Shown: positions 23,262 through 33,025, counted from the first letter of the stretch. The stretch: 64,000 bases of DNA from PWQG01 sp050486205 (GCA_050486205.1 JBJHCW010000001.1:1-64000); one strand, 5' to 3'. Program-made: numbers and translations. The notes: a model not told the origin generated them from the sequence alone.

Positions 23262-25166
23262 ATGCAGAAGACCGATCCATCTCGCCCCAACATGAGTTTC
23301 TATCGGCTGGATAAAATTCAGAAAAAGAATTTCACTTATGAAATTACGAAAAGGATAGCGCACAATTTTCGCGCTCAGCCGACGCCAAATTCTGATCCCT
23401 CCAGGCGATCGCAAAATAAAATTTTGCTCGGCCCCAAGTATCAGGACGTCAGGCAGCAATGCGAAACGCTTATTGCCCAGCATCAGCATCCGAAGGGGCA
23501 CGCTCTCAGAAAATCGGCGGTGGTTCTCGTCGAGCATGTCATGAGCGTCTCCCGGAGCTACTTCTTGGATGAGGCTGGCAATACGGACCTGAAGAGGGTT
23601 GACGAATGGGCGCAGAAATCCCTCGCGTGGATCTGTCAGGAACAAGGCGATAATGTGGTGAGCGTCGTGCTCCATGTGGATGAACAAACACCGCACATAC
23701 ACGCGCTCACTGTTCCGCTGCTCGATGGCCATCTGCAGGCCACAACCCTCTATGGTAAGCGAGCACAGTTACATGGGCTACAGGATCGCTATGCAGCGGC
23801 GCTGAAACCACTTGGTATAGTGCGTGGCATCAAGCGCCGTCACGCTCGACATCAAGACCTGAAAAAGTTCTATGCCTTTGTTGAGCACGGTCTTGATACG
23901 AGGCAGATTGACCTATCCCATGCCAAACTCGAAGAACTATTCTCGAGCAGGGCGAAAATGGCCATAGCGAGCCCGGCTGCTTCAGCGAAGGAGCTCAAAC
24001 GCCTTAAAGAAATGTACAAAGTTACTGTGGTTAAAGCGGCTGCATTTGATGCACTCAATCTCGAGCACAACCGTCTTTTACAGCAGAGGACTTCCGAACT
24101 GAGTCAGGCGCAGGATGTGAACCTGCATTCCCTGCTCAGTGCTGCCGGGCAAAAAAAGTGTGAGTCAACCCCTGGATCAGGAGACGCTCATTATGAGACG
24201 AACGTCGGCGACATTGTCATCAGCAAGGAAGTATGGGTCAACACAACAACTTATGATAAGGGTATAGGCTCTGTCACGTTGGCCCAACACCTCCTTGGGC
24301 TACCTTTGCAGGAAACACTTCAGTGGATGGTGCAGCATATCGGCATGGACGAGACCATTGGGGCAGAGCTGATCCGACACCAGCATCAGGTAAAAACAAC
24401 CCTCACACATAGCCCGGATGCCGCATACGCCTACACACCGCCAAGTGGCCATAGTTTGACGGCTGAAGAACACGTGCAGCACACTTTTCTGCGACATATC
24501 GACGCCGAGATCGCGCTACCTCATCTGGAGGGCGGGACGATCTACGTCGACCAATCACACCTGTTAGTGTTCCTTTGTACGAACGAGGACGGTGTAACAG
24601 GCGCAGAGCTAGCAGAGGCAACCGGGACGGGCTGCGCACGCGACCCTGCCAGCGCCCCGGGCGGGGTATTTCGAACGCCCACGCAAATACCCAAGACAGC
24701 GAAACAACTGTTCGTGTGCTCTGATGCCGTGTCAGCCCTGGTGATGCGGCAACAACATGGGATACCGGCCATATCGCTGGCCGAGCGTCTAGATAAGCGT
24801 GTACCAACCTATATTCTTAATGAGCTGGTCGGACTGGTCAGGGAGGGTGTTTCGTTAATATTGATGCTAACGGCGCAGGAAGCAAAAAAACTCAAACGCG
24901 CCATCATGGCGCTGCTAACAGGCGACGATCAAAAATTGCCAGACAACACAACGATTATTGACGACACTGAAATGGCAGACTATGAAACGCCAGATGGCAG
25001 GCTCTGTTTACTGCCTGCACTGAAGCGCCTGGATCCACATACCCAAGGCGCCCCTTCACGATCCCGAGCGACGCACAGGCTCTCAAAACTCGCTCCAAGA
25101 AGTCCAAGAACAGCGGACAAGCCGGCTGTTCGAAGGCGCGCTTCCATCAAACCCGCGCCCTTTTAG
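23262..25166 (+). CDS. MobV-type relaxase (Mob/Pre family) with Toprim-like C-terminal part
   Basis: MobV relaxases nick oriT and lead the DNA strand during mobilisation. In this 634-residue protein, MSFYRLDKIQ (11-20) and HNFR (34-37) with SRRSQNKILLGP form motif I. VVLHVDEQTPHIHALTVPLL (136-155) carries the HxDExTPHxH metal motif (His138, Asp140, Glu141, His145, His147). A helical linker follows to about 290. The C-terminal half (about 325-575) has VGDIVISKEVW and SVTLAQHLLGLPLQETLQWM, resembling DUF3991. LFVCSDAVSALVMRQQHGIP onward could be a degenerate Toprim fold, as in relaxase-primase fusions. The tail is basic. The start may be ATG 23262 or 23292. It pairs with the excisionase and integrase genes downstream. 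Confidence 0.88.
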   Translation: MQKTDPSRPNMSFYRLDKIQKKNFTYEITKRIAHNFRAQPTPNSDPSRRSQNKILLGPKYQDVRQQCETLIAQHQHPKGHALRKSAVVLVEHVMSVSRSYFLDEAGNTDLKRVDEWAQKSLAWICQEQGDNVVSVVLHVDEQTPHIHALTVPLLDGHLQATTLYGKRAQLHGLQDRYAAALKPLGIVRGIKRRHARHQDLKKFYAFVEHGLDTRQIDLSHAKLEELFSSRAKMAIASPAASAKELKRLKEMYKVTVVKAAAFDALNLEHNRLLQQRTSELSQAQDVNLHSLLSAAGQKKCESTPGSGDAHYETNVGDIVISKEVWVNTTTYDKGIGSVTLAQHLLGLPLQETLQWMVQHIGMDETIGAELIRHQHQVKTTLTHSPDAAYAYTPPSGHSLTAEEHVQHTFLRHIDAEIALPHLEGGTIYVDQSHLLVFLCTNEDGVTGAELAEATGTGCARDPASAPGGVFRTPTQIPKTAKQLFVCSDAVSALVMRQQHGIPAISLAERLDKRVPTYILNELVGLVREGVSLILMLTAQEAKKLKRAIMALLTGDDQKLPDNTTIIDDTEMADYETPDGRLCLLPALKRLDPHTQGAPSRSRATHRLSKLAPRSPRTADKPAVRRRASIKPAPF

Positions 25167-26157
25167 TCAGCTCGCTCTCCTGCCGATGGCCAGCCCGTGC
25201 GTAGCCGGGTTGGCCATGCCTGGTAGCGACTACACGAATTGGTAGCGCTATTGGGTCTGTGCGCAGCAATAAGCACCTACACTGAGCGACTTGCATAGCG
25301 CGCGTATCCGTCCGACCTACCCCTCTGCGCCTACTGGCCTCGCTTGCTGTTTTCGTAGGTAGGAAACGTCCCGTTGCGAATGATTGCTGCTGTGCAGGGA
25401 TCTGCTCTGCGGGGTCCTCGTTCGATCAGAAAACAACGAATGCAGACGGTCCAAGTCCCACTTTTTTTGGTTATTTGGAAATTTTTTTATCAATCCGCGC
25501 GAATCGAATCGGAAAAAATATGTAGAAAATAGTTTTCCTCTTGACAAGTAAGCATTTTCTACTAAACCCTTACGCTGTGCGGTCCTCCAACTCAAGCGCA
25601 GTTTTCCTTTAAGCGCTTCGACCTTTTTTGTATACCAAAACTAACCTTATATGTCATATATATCAATGATTTACATTATTTTTTAGCTTTCCAATCGGAC
25701 ATTTATCGCATATTATAAGCTATATTATTTGTTTGGGACGGGCTGGAAGCCTATCTCCCTCTACGCAATACCCTGCAAATTAATTATGGATGCTACGTTC
25801 CACTTATAATAAAAATTATTCCGACTCTCTTCCTAACCGGATCGCTTTCCCAGCGAGCGAGGAGGATGTGTCCGCTTATTGTTGAGCAGCACAATGGCAC
25901 TAAATTTTTTTGACGGAGACAGATCGTGCTACCAAAATCTAGGATAACGCTCTTGCAAACCCGAATAGCCATTCAGTGGCCTAACCTTATGTTCAAGCCA
26001 CATGTTACGGATTCGAATGCTGACCTACTAGAGCTAGGAGCGCACAAGCGAGCAACGCTTCAATTGCACCCACTCAAAAAACACGCAGATATCGAATTGG
26101 GGGCATAGCAGTGACTGGGTGCGCCCCTGAAAGACGATATCCATCAGGTTGCTGTCG
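25167..26157. other. AT-rich intergenic region of nearly 1 kb
   Basis: No convincing gene. The 92-codon minus-strand frame at 25317-25595 lacks support. A 60-codon frame from GTG 25926 to 26108 has GGAG nine bases upstream and could be a small protein (MLPKSRITLLQTRIAIQWPN...), but nothing in it is recognisable. From 25440 to 25830 the DNA is markedly AT-rich, with several T-runs, unlike both the relaxase gene and the core. Control of excision and perhaps the replication origin of the element could lie here. Confidence 0.4.
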
Positions 26158-26517
26158 ATGATTATGCTGCCTCGATTCATTCGAGCCAAAGACGCTCCAG
26201 CATACCTGGGCATGAACAGGAATATGTTCAATGCCCAAGTTAAGCCGTACCTGACCGTGGTCCCCAGGGGCACACAGGGCAAGGCCTATGACCGCCTTGA
26301 CTTGGACGCGTGGGCCGACGAAGATAAGCGTCGCAACGGGCGCACTCCTGAGATTTATTTGAGGAGTACGCAATGGGAAGAAAACGATCGCCAGGGCTCA
26401 CGAAACGGGGCGAAATCTGGCATATCGATAAGGAGGTCCGTGGATGGGGACGGCTTTGCGAAAGCACTGGCCTCGGCTCGCTTGAAGAGGCGGAACTCTA
26501 CCTTGCCGACAGGCTGA
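26158..26517 (+). CDS. Excisionase-like small HTH protein
   Basis: The 119-residue product starts at ATG 26158 (MIMLPRFIRAKDAPAYLGMN), with ATG 26164 as an alternative. The first 65 residues form a MerR/AlpA-like winged helix: FIRAKDAPAYLGMNRNMFNA, VVPRGTQGKAYDRLDLDAWA, DEDKRRNGR. This pattern occurs in recombination directionality factors encoded just before tyrosine integrases. The gene overlaps the integrase by 145 bases in another frame, so its C-terminal third (RLKRRNSTLP...) may be of little importance and its expression is coupled to int. Role: bending the attachment site and steering excision. The overlap is unusually long, so translation past about residue 75 is uncertain. Confidence 0.72.
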   Translation: MIMLPRFIRAKDAPAYLGMNRNMFNAQVKPYLTVVPRGTQGKAYDRLDLDAWADEDKRRNGRTPEIYLRSTQWEENDRQGSRNGAKSGISIRRSVDGDGFAKALASARLKRRNSTLPTG

Positions 26518-27521
26518 GAGAGATTCGTCTGATTCAATCCGGACAAAGACCCCCCATAAAGTGGCGCGAGGCAGCAACAAAGTTTCTTACCGAAAATATG
26601 CACAAAGCATCTATCGACAAGGACGCACAACACCTCGAGCTGCTTGATGGACACATCGGCACATTGCTGATTGACCGGGTTCATGATGACTCTTTGAGGC
26701 CGTTTATAGACCAGCGGCGTCGGGACGGTGTCAGAACCAAGACAATCAACAACGCGCTGACAGTGGTGCGACGGATATTGAACCTGGCCGCGCGTTCCTG
26801 GCGACTGGAGAACGGGTTGACCTGGCTTGAGACAGCACCGCTGATCTCGATGCAAAAGCCACCAACAGGCCGATCTGACGTACTAAAGGCCTATCCACTG
26901 GACTGGGATGAGCAAGAAACACTGTTGACCCATTTGGCACCGCACCTGGCAAAAATGGCGCTTTTTAAGGTCAACACGGGTTGCCGGGAGTCGGAGGTCA
27001 CGGGACTTCGCTGGGAGTGGGAGTGTCACACTGACATACCTGAGCTTAGCGGACGCATTTTCATCATACCTGGCGATGCAGTGCTGCCCAATGATGCGGG
27101 TGTGAAAAATCGCGATGATCGACTGGTTGTATTGAACGACATCGCGAAATCCGTTGTCGACAGCTGCCGTGGTGACCATCCGGATTACGTGTTTGTGCAC
27201 AAAGGCAAACACATTCTGCGGATGAACAACAGCAGTTGGCAGCGCGCATGGCAAAAAGCTGGGCTGCCATGTGATGGGACATACAGGAAAGGGGTCCACA
27301 ATTTGCGCCATACGTGTGGTCGCAGATTGCGGGCAGCGGGAGTACCGAAGGAGACAAGAAGTGTGATCTTGGGCCACCGTAATGGCGACATCACGACGCA
27401 CTACTCAGCACCTGAAATTCAGGAGATTCTGACAGCGCTGAACAAGCTTTGTCAGGACCAGTCCCGCAAAAGTCCCGCACTGACGGTTTTCAAATTGAAA
27501 ACTGCCAGGCGGGCAGCTTAA
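26373..27521 (+). CDS. int: Tyrosine recombinase / integrase
   Basis: The 382-residue site-specific recombinase integrates and excises the element. The catalytic set is complete: Arg205 (NTGCRESEVTGLRW), His309-x-x-Arg312 (HNLRHTCGRRL), His335 (VILGHRNGDI) and the nucleophile Tyr344 (TTHYSA). A core-binding SAM-like domain covers about 65-155. GAGGAG lies about 10 bases before the ATG at 26373. The gene ends 26 bases before the 3' end of tRNA-Arg, the usual position for an integrase whose attachment site is the tRNA 3' end. The start region overlaps the excisionase-like gene. The short zinc-free N-terminus resembles integrases of small genomic islands. Confidence 0.95.
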   Translation: MGRKRSPGLTKRGEIWHIDKEVRGWGRLCESTGLGSLEEAELYLADRLREIRLIQSGQRPPIKWREAATKFLTENMHKASIDKDAQHLELLDGHIGTLLIDRVHDDSLRPFIDQRRRDGVRTKTINNALTVVRRILNLAARSWRLENGLTWLETAPLISMQKPPTGRSDVLKAYPLDWDEQETLLTHLAPHLAKMALFKVNTGCRESEVTGLRWEWECHTDIPELSGRIFIIPGDAVLPNDAGVKNRDDRLVVLNDIAKSVVDSCRGDHPDYVFVHKGKHILRMNNSSWQRAWQKAGLPCDGTYRKGVHNLRHTCGRRLRAAGVPKETRSVILGHRNGDITTHYSAPEIQEILTALNKLCQDQSRKSPALTVFKLKTARRAA

Positions 27522-27547
27522 AAACGATTGATTTTTAAGGCTTTGTT

Positions 27548-27624
27548 TGGCGCACCCGGAGAGATTCGAACTCCCGACCAAGTGGTTCGAAGCCACCTAC
27601 TCTATCCAGCTGAGCTACGGGTGC
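27548..27624 (-). tRNA. tRNA-Arg (anticodon TCG), with encoded CCA
   Basis: Reading the minus strand from 27624 gives GCACCCG, a D-arm with AGCTCAGCTGGATAGAG, an anticodon loop CTTCGAA (anticodon TCG, reading CGA), a T-arm with GTTCGAATC, and CGGGTGC plus discriminator G and CCA (27548-27550). The acceptor stem pairs perfectly. The 3' end faces the integrase gene, as expected for an integration target that is restored by the incoming attachment sequence. I did not find a second copy of the tRNA 3' end to the left within this window. Confidence 0.96.
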
Positions 27625-27717
27625 GCAGAGGTCGGCATTATATAGACACCGTTGGTCAAATGCTACAGGGCCTGCCGGACGAATCCGACCGGCCCGCCCC
27701 GGCGCTGCCTGAGGCGA

Positions 27718-28959
27718 TCAGTGCAGACCCCGGGCGTCGGCGGCGGAGGCAACACGGCGGATTGCCACCACGAATGCGGCGGTTCTGAGGTCGGTGTCGA
27801 ACTCTGCTGCCGCAGCCTGCAGCTCATCATAGGCTTTATGCATGACCTGGCGCAGCTCGTCATCCACGCGCGCTTGGTCCCAGCGCATCTGTTGCTGGTT
27901 TTGTACCCATTCAAAATAGGACACGGTGACCCCGCCGGCATTGGCGTAGATGTCGGGCAACACGGTAATGCCGTTTTTGGCCAGAATCCCGTCTGCCTCT
28001 GGTGTGGTCGGATGGTTGGCGCCTTCGGCCACCAGGCGCGCCTTCACCGATTCAGCATTGCCTTCGTGGATAGCGCCGCCCAGTGCGGCAGGCACAAGAA
28101 TATCGGTTTCCAGGCCTATCAGGGCGTCACGGTCCAACTGGGTACAACCGTCTCCTTCGTAGGCGGTGACTGATCCCTCACGCGCAATGGTTGCCTGCAG
28201 CTTTTCAACATCCAGCCCGTCAGGGCAGTGCACGGTGCCACGCACATCACTCACGGCAACAATTCGGCAGCCTGCGTCGGCCAGAAACTTCGCCGCCCAG
28301 TAACCCACATTGCCAAACCCCTGCACGCTCACCCGGGCCCCTTCCAGCGCCAGATCAAGAGTCGGCGCAATACGCTCCACCGCAAAAAAAAGGCCACGCC
28401 CGGTGGCCGAGGTCCGACCTTCGGAGCCCCCCAGCTCAAGGGGCTTTCCGGTGACCACGCCGGGGCTGTAGCCGTGGAACTTGGAATACTCGTCCATCAT
28501 CCAGCCCATGACACGCGCACTGGTGCCCATATCCGGGCCGGGGATGTCCTCTCGTGGGCCAATGAACCCTTCCATACGCTGGGCAAAACGGCGCGTCAGT
28601 CGTTCAAGATCCAGCGCCGAAAGATCTGCCGGATCACACTGTATGCCACCCTTGGCGCCGCCGTAAGGCAGATTGACCACGGCGGTTTTCCAGGTCATCA
28701 GGGCGGCCAGTGCTCTGACCTCGTCCAGATCCGCTTCCGGGTGATAACGTATGCCACCTTTCATGGGGCCGCGCGAGGCGTCATGCTGCACGCGGTACCC
28801 TTTGAACGTGTGCACGGTGCCGTCTTCTGCCAACAGCGGCAGACGCACCATCAGCTCACGATAAGGTGTTTTTAACGCCACCCGTTTGGCCGGACGCAGG
28901 TCCAGCAGATCAGCGGCACGGTCGAACAGGGCGTTGACGGTATCAAATGCGGAAACCAT
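27718..28959 (-). CDS. gdhA: Glutamate dehydrogenase (Glu/Leu/Phe/Val family)
   Basis: Catalyses reversible oxidative deamination of an amino acid, probably glutamate to 2-oxoglutarate and ammonia with NAD(P), linking carbon and nitrogen metabolism in the cytosol. The 413-residue length fits the short hexameric GDH class. GPMKGGIRYHP (Lys67), MTWKTAVVNLPYGGAKGGI (Lys91, catalytic Lys103) and EDIPGPDMGTSARVMGWMMD are the substrate and active-site blocks. VQGFGNVGYWAAKFLADAG is the Rossmann GxGxxG loop. LVAEGANHPTTPEAD and ANAGGVTVSYFEWVQN complete the signature. It is the first core gene beside the tRNA, transcribed toward it. The cofactor cannot be decided firmly. SDVRG after the Rossmann strand suggests NAD. 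Confidence 0.92.
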   Translation of the reverse strand: MVSAFDTVNALFDRAADLLDLRPAKRVALKTPYRELMVRLPLLAEDGTVHTFKGYRVQHDASRGPMKGGIRYHPEADLDEVRALAALMTWKTAVVNLPYGGAKGGIQCDPADLSALDLERLTRRFAQRMEGFIGPREDIPGPDMGTSARVMGWMMDEYSKFHGYSPGVVTGKPLELGGSEGRTSATGRGLFFAVERIAPTLDLALEGARVSVQGFGNVGYWAAKFLADAGCRIVAVSDVRGTVHCPDGLDVEKLQATIAREGSVTAYEGDGCTQLDRDALIGLETDILVPAALGGAIHEGNAESVKARLVAEGANHPTTPEADGILAKNGITVLPDIYANAGGVTVSYFEWVQNQQQMRWDQARVDDELRQVMHKAYDELQAAAAEFDTDLRTAAFVVAIRRVASAADARGLH

Positions 28960-29000
28960 AGGCTACCTCGTCTGAATGGGTGACTAGATCGCAGACAGGA

Positions 29001-30575
29001 TTACTGCACAGGCTGCACACTGCGGATATTCACTCGCACGTTGGCGGCGCCGGGATCAACGCCGGCTGGCAGCCGGATACCACCGTCCACGTTGCGCGTC
29101 TGTCCGGCTTCGATGCCGGGCACGTTGATCTGTCGGCTGACCGTGCGTCCTTCCACGGTTGCCTGCACCTCCAGCGCCGCCGCGCGAATGCCAATCGGGG
29201 ACTGGTTGCGCACAGAGATCATCAGTTGTCCGGCCTGGTTGACCGAGGCACCCAGACCAAGGTATTGGGCGGGGTTGTCAGCCATGTCCAGTCGCGCAAA
29301 GGAAGCTGCGGCCTGTTCACCCAAAGCGCCAGGTGCCGATGCAGCCAGCTCGAAATACTGTTTGGCGGCATTGCGATCATTGGCCTGCAAGGCAAGGGTC
29401 CCCAGTTCATTCATCGCCTGCGCGGTGGGCAGCAGATTGGTACTCGCCTGCAGATCACTCCGGGCCCGATCCCTGTTACCCTGCCGCGAGTACGCCAGAC
29501 CGCGGCCCAGGTAGTAGGCAAAGAATCCGTCATCACGTGCAATAGCCTGGTCATAGTGTTCAATGGCAGCACCGTATCGACGCTGACCCAGCCGGATGTC
29601 GGCACGCAGGCCATGAAAACGCGCTTCCTGTGGCAACAGGCTGATGGCGGTCTCCAGCCGCTCCTCGGCGTCTTCCACACGATCCTGCCGCAGCAGCGCC
29701 TGTGCCTCATCAAAGGCGTCATAGGCCGCCTGGTGCTCGGTCAGAAAGGCCATACGTTGGCGATATCGTTCTTCACCAAGATCACCGCCTGCAAACCCCT
29801 CGCTTCGCAGTGTATTCACCAGCTGCTGGTTGTTCCGCACACGTTCGCTTGACGGCGGGTGGCTTGCAAAAAGCCCGTCCAGCCAACCAGGTTCGCGATT
29901 GTCGGACAGGCGCACAAAGGCCTCCTGAAGGGTCACAGCAGCCTGGGGGTCGTAGCCTGCCTGCGCCATGTAGCGGGTGCCGAAGTAGTCGGCTTCACGT
30001 TCGGCATCACGACCGTATCGCTGGGACACCAACTGTGCCCCCAGGGCGGCGCCGCCCACAACAAACCCGGCGTATTCGCTGCTGCTTGCAGCTATGGCCG
30101 TGGCTATCAGGGCACCCTGCAACAACATGCCACGTTCCATGGATTGTGCACCGTGTCGGGCTGCCGAATGCACCACTTCGTGCCCGAGCACCGCAGCCAG
30201 TTCAGCTTCGTTCTGCAGTTCAGTCAGCAGCCCCCTGTTGATGGCGATCTTGCCGCCGGGCAATGCCCAGGCATTGGGTACCGAACTGTTGAGCACGACA
30301 AACTCGTAGGGCAGGTCACGGTCGCTGACGGCTGCCACACGTTGGCCCACCTCACTGACATACGCCGATAGCTCGGGATCCACCCTGAGTTGTCCCCCTT
30401 CGCTCTGCTGCATGGGACCGTAATGCTGCTGGCCCAGGGAAATTTCCTCGCGTTCGGAAATGAAACTGATCTGACGTTGGCCGGTGACCGGATTGACTGC
30501 GCAACCGGCAAGCACAGACAGCGCCAGCACCAGGCCGGCAATTCGCCAGCCACGAAAACTCAGGGCATGTGACAT
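29001..30575 (-). CDS. M48 metalloprotease lipoprotein, BepA-like, with TPR domain
   Basis: BepA-type periplasmic proteases take part in outer-membrane protein assembly and quality control. The 524-residue protein starts with a lipoprotein signal (lipobox LAGC, near residue 25) and the family phrase NPVTGQRQISFISE. The zinc site is HEVVHSAARHG (HExxH), followed by a Glu in YGRDAEREADYFGTRYM. VPNAWALPGGKIAINRGL precedes it, as in all M48 enzymes. TPR repeats (about 285-410) follow, then a C-terminal beta-type domain ending at 524 that is not usual in Escherichia coli BepA. GGAG lies before the ATG. The intergenic gap to the dehydrogenase gene is short (41 bases), but no functional link is evident. 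Confidence 0.9.
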   Translation of the reverse strand: MSHALSFRGWRIAGLVLALSVLAGCAVNPVTGQRQISFISEREEISLGQQHYGPMQQSEGGQLRVDPELSAYVSEVGQRVAAVSDRDLPYEFVVLNSSVPNAWALPGGKIAINRGLLTELQNEAELAAVLGHEVVHSAARHGAQSMERGMLLQGALIATAIAASSSEYAGFVVGGAALGAQLVSQRYGRDAEREADYFGTRYMAQAGYDPQAAVTLQEAFVRLSDNREPGWLDGLFASHPPSSERVRNNQQLVNTLRSEGFAGGDLGEERYRQRMAFLTEHQAAYDAFDEAQALLRQDRVEDAEERLETAISLLPQEARFHGLRADIRLGQRRYGAAIEHYDQAIARDDGFFAYYLGRGLAYSRQGNRDRARSDLQASTNLLPTAQAMNELGTLALQANDRNAAKQYFELAASAPGALGEQAAASFARLDMADNPAQYLGLGASVNQAGQLMISVRNQSPIGIRAAALEVQATVEGRTVSRQINVPGIEAGQTRNVDGGIRLPAGVDPGAANVRVNIRSVQPVQ

Positions 30576-30760
30576 CGTGGAATCTCCATTTGAAAGCCGC
30601 GCGGCTCAGGACCTGTCTATATTCTGGCAGAAACCCGGAACTTTGACGAATTGTGTCAATATGGACCGTTTACTTCCGCGATTACTGTTAAAAAGATAGT
30701 ATTGCCGGTTTTCGCTGGCTGGTATTGATACAAGGCGATGTGATGCTCAGGGGGAGAAGT

Positions 30761-32986
30761 ATGATCAAGGCAGTATTCTTCATGTTGGTGGCGGCGTTTG
30801 CCTCGATGGCAGTGTCAATGTCTGTGTCTGTTCCTGCACACGCACAAGGCACTTCAGCAGAGCGCGGCCAGGTCATATTCCAGTCGGAATGCGCCCGTTG
30901 TCACGTCCAGGCAGAGATCGAAATGCGCATGCGCAACGACTGGCTCGGCCGCCCGGCAAACGAGTTGTTCGAGTCCATCAAAGCCACAATGCCAGCGGAA
31001 ACACCCGGCTCGCTGAGTGATGCACAATACATTGACGTCACCGCCTATGTCATGCAGATGGGGGGCGCACCGGCGCCGGCGACCAGCCTGTCGCTGGCCG
31101 ACCTTGAGAACATCACGCTGGAACAACGCGAAGCAGGTGAAATAATTGCCGAACATCCCTGGCCCATGTTCAACGGCGATCCTTCCGCGACTCGCTACTC
31201 GCCGCTGAACCAGATCAATGAATCCAATGTGGGTGATCTGGAAATCGCCTGGCATTGGAGCGCAGCCAACTACGGACCGCGGGCCGAAAACATCTATGTC
31301 ACCGAACCGATCATGGTCAACGGCCGGCTTTACGCCACCGCTGGCGCCACACGCAATGTCGTGGCCATTGACCCGGGCACCGGCCAGACCTTGTGGATGT
31401 ACCGTACCGAGGAAGGTGAACGCTTCGACGAGGCACCGCGCAAGAACTCGGGCAAGGGTGTTTCCTACTGGACAGACGGGGAACAGGAAGTGATCTTTTT
31501 TGTCACACCGGGCTACAGCCTGGTGGCTCTGGATGCGGAAACCGGACAGCCGCTGGAAAGCTTTGCAGACAAAGGCTGGCTGGACCTGCGCGAAGGCATG
31601 CGGTATCCACCCGAGGACGTGCGTGATGACCAGGACATCACACTGACCTTCCCGCCCACCATCATCGACGACGTCATTGTTGTGGGTGCAGCACACCTCG
31701 TGAGCTTTCGCCCGCCGCATGCACAGAACATCATCGGAGACGTACGGGCCTTTGACGCGCGAACCGGCGAGCAACTCTGGACCTTCAAGACCATTCCCGA
31801 ACGTGGTGAATACGGTTTTGACACCTGGCTGAACGACACAGCGGAAACGGCAGCGGGTAATGCCGGCGTCTGGACCGCCATGTCGTATGACCGGGAACTG
31901 GGCCATGTCTACCTGCCCGTGGAATCAGCCACCGGCGACCGTTATGGCGGCCATCGTCCGGGCGACAACCTCTACACCGGGTCAGTGGTAGCGGTTGACT
32001 ATCGCACGGGTGAAAAACAGTGGTACTTCCAGCACCTGCGACACGATATCTGGGACTACGACACACCATCCGCACCCGTGCTGGTGGACCTGCCCGACGG
32101 CAGCAAATACCTGGTGCAACTGACCAAACAGGCCTTTGCCTATGTGCTGGATCGCCGGACCGGGGAGCCGGTCTGGGAAATGAAAGATGTGCCGGTACCA
32201 CAGACTGACGTGCCCGGTGAATGGACCGCCGATACCCAGCCCATGCCAACCAGGCCACCTGCCTATGACCGCCAGGGATTCAGTGAAGACGATCTGATCG
32301 ACTTCACGCCGGAGATCCGGGCAATGGCACTGGAAGCGATACAGGACTATCGTACCGGCCCGCTCTTCAGCCCGCCCTCCTTGCTGGATGCCCCTGATGG
32401 CACGCGTGGTTTGCTCAGCCTGCCGGGCACCCTCGGCGGGTCCAACTGGGAAGGAGCGGCCTACGATCCGGCCACGGGCATGTTGTACATCCCGTCACGC
32501 ACCGAACCTGCCGTACTGGCGCTGGTGCCAGGTGGTAACTTCTCCACCGTTGACTATATAGCGGGCCCCGGGCAGACCCCGCGCGTTGATGGGTTGCCGA
32601 TCGTGCAACCGCCGTGGGGCCGTGTCACCAAGATGAACCTCAACGATGGCACCATTGAATGGTGGGTGGCCAATGCCGATACCCCGGACAATGTTGCCAA
32701 TCATCCGCTGCTGGAAGGCGTGGATCTGGATCGCACCGGCATTCCCACACGCTCGGGCCTGCTACTGACCTCCGAACTGTTGTTTGTGGGTGAGGGACAG
32801 GGGGGCGGACCGTTCTTCCGCGCCCTGGACAAGACAAGCGGTGACATTATTGCCACCCTGGATCTGCCAGCGTCGCAGACCGGCACACCTATCACCTACA
32901 TGCACGATGGCCAACAGTACATTGTCATGGCCATCAGTGGCAGTGGTGTACCGCCTGCCATCATCGCGCTGGCCTTGCCAGACTGA
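30761..32986 (+). CDS. Secreted PQQ-dependent dehydrogenase with N-terminal cytochrome c domain
   Basis: The start at 30761 follows GGGGAGAAGT and opens a signal peptide ending AHAQG. The frame is open 12 codons further. A small cytochrome c domain comes first, with haem motif CARCH at 44-48 and a later Met ligand region (YVMQMGG). The eight-bladed quinoprotein propeller then begins at PWPMFNGDPSATRYSPLNQI. Blade motifs include DPGTGQTLWMYRT, DARTGEQLWTFKT, RTGEKQWYFQHLRHDIWDYD and GGSNWEGAAYDPATGMLY. It should oxidise an alcohol or sugar in the periplasm and pass electrons through its haem. In type II quinohaemoprotein alcohol dehydrogenases the cytochrome is C-terminal, so the order here is reversed. 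Substrate unknown. A strong terminator follows. Confidence 0.9.
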   Translation: MIKAVFFMLVAAFASMAVSMSVSVPAHAQGTSAERGQVIFQSECARCHVQAEIEMRMRNDWLGRPANELFESIKATMPAETPGSLSDAQYIDVTAYVMQMGGAPAPATSLSLADLENITLEQREAGEIIAEHPWPMFNGDPSATRYSPLNQINESNVGDLEIAWHWSAANYGPRAENIYVTEPIMVNGRLYATAGATRNVVAIDPGTGQTLWMYRTEEGERFDEAPRKNSGKGVSYWTDGEQEVIFFVTPGYSLVALDAETGQPLESFADKGWLDLREGMRYPPEDVRDDQDITLTFPPTIIDDVIVVGAAHLVSFRPPHAQNIIGDVRAFDARTGEQLWTFKTIPERGEYGFDTWLNDTAETAAGNAGVWTAMSYDRELGHVYLPVESATGDRYGGHRPGDNLYTGSVVAVDYRTGEKQWYFQHLRHDIWDYDTPSAPVLVDLPDGSKYLVQLTKQAFAYVLDRRTGEPVWEMKDVPVPQTDVPGEWTADTQPMPTRPPAYDRQGFSEDDLIDFTPEIRAMALEAIQDYRTGPLFSPPSLLDAPDGTRGLLSLPGTLGGSNWEGAAYDPATGMLYIPSRTEPAVLALVPGGNFSTVDYIAGPGQTPRVDGLPIVQPPWGRVTKMNLNDGTIEWWVANADTPDNVANHPLLEGVDLDRTGIPTRSGLLLTSELLFVGEGQGGGPFFRALDKTSGDIIATLDLPASQTGTPITYMHDGQQYIVMAISGSGVPPAIIALALPD

Positions 32987-33025
32987 TGCGCAGGTGATCT
33001 GCAGCCGGTGATGCGGCGTACGCTA

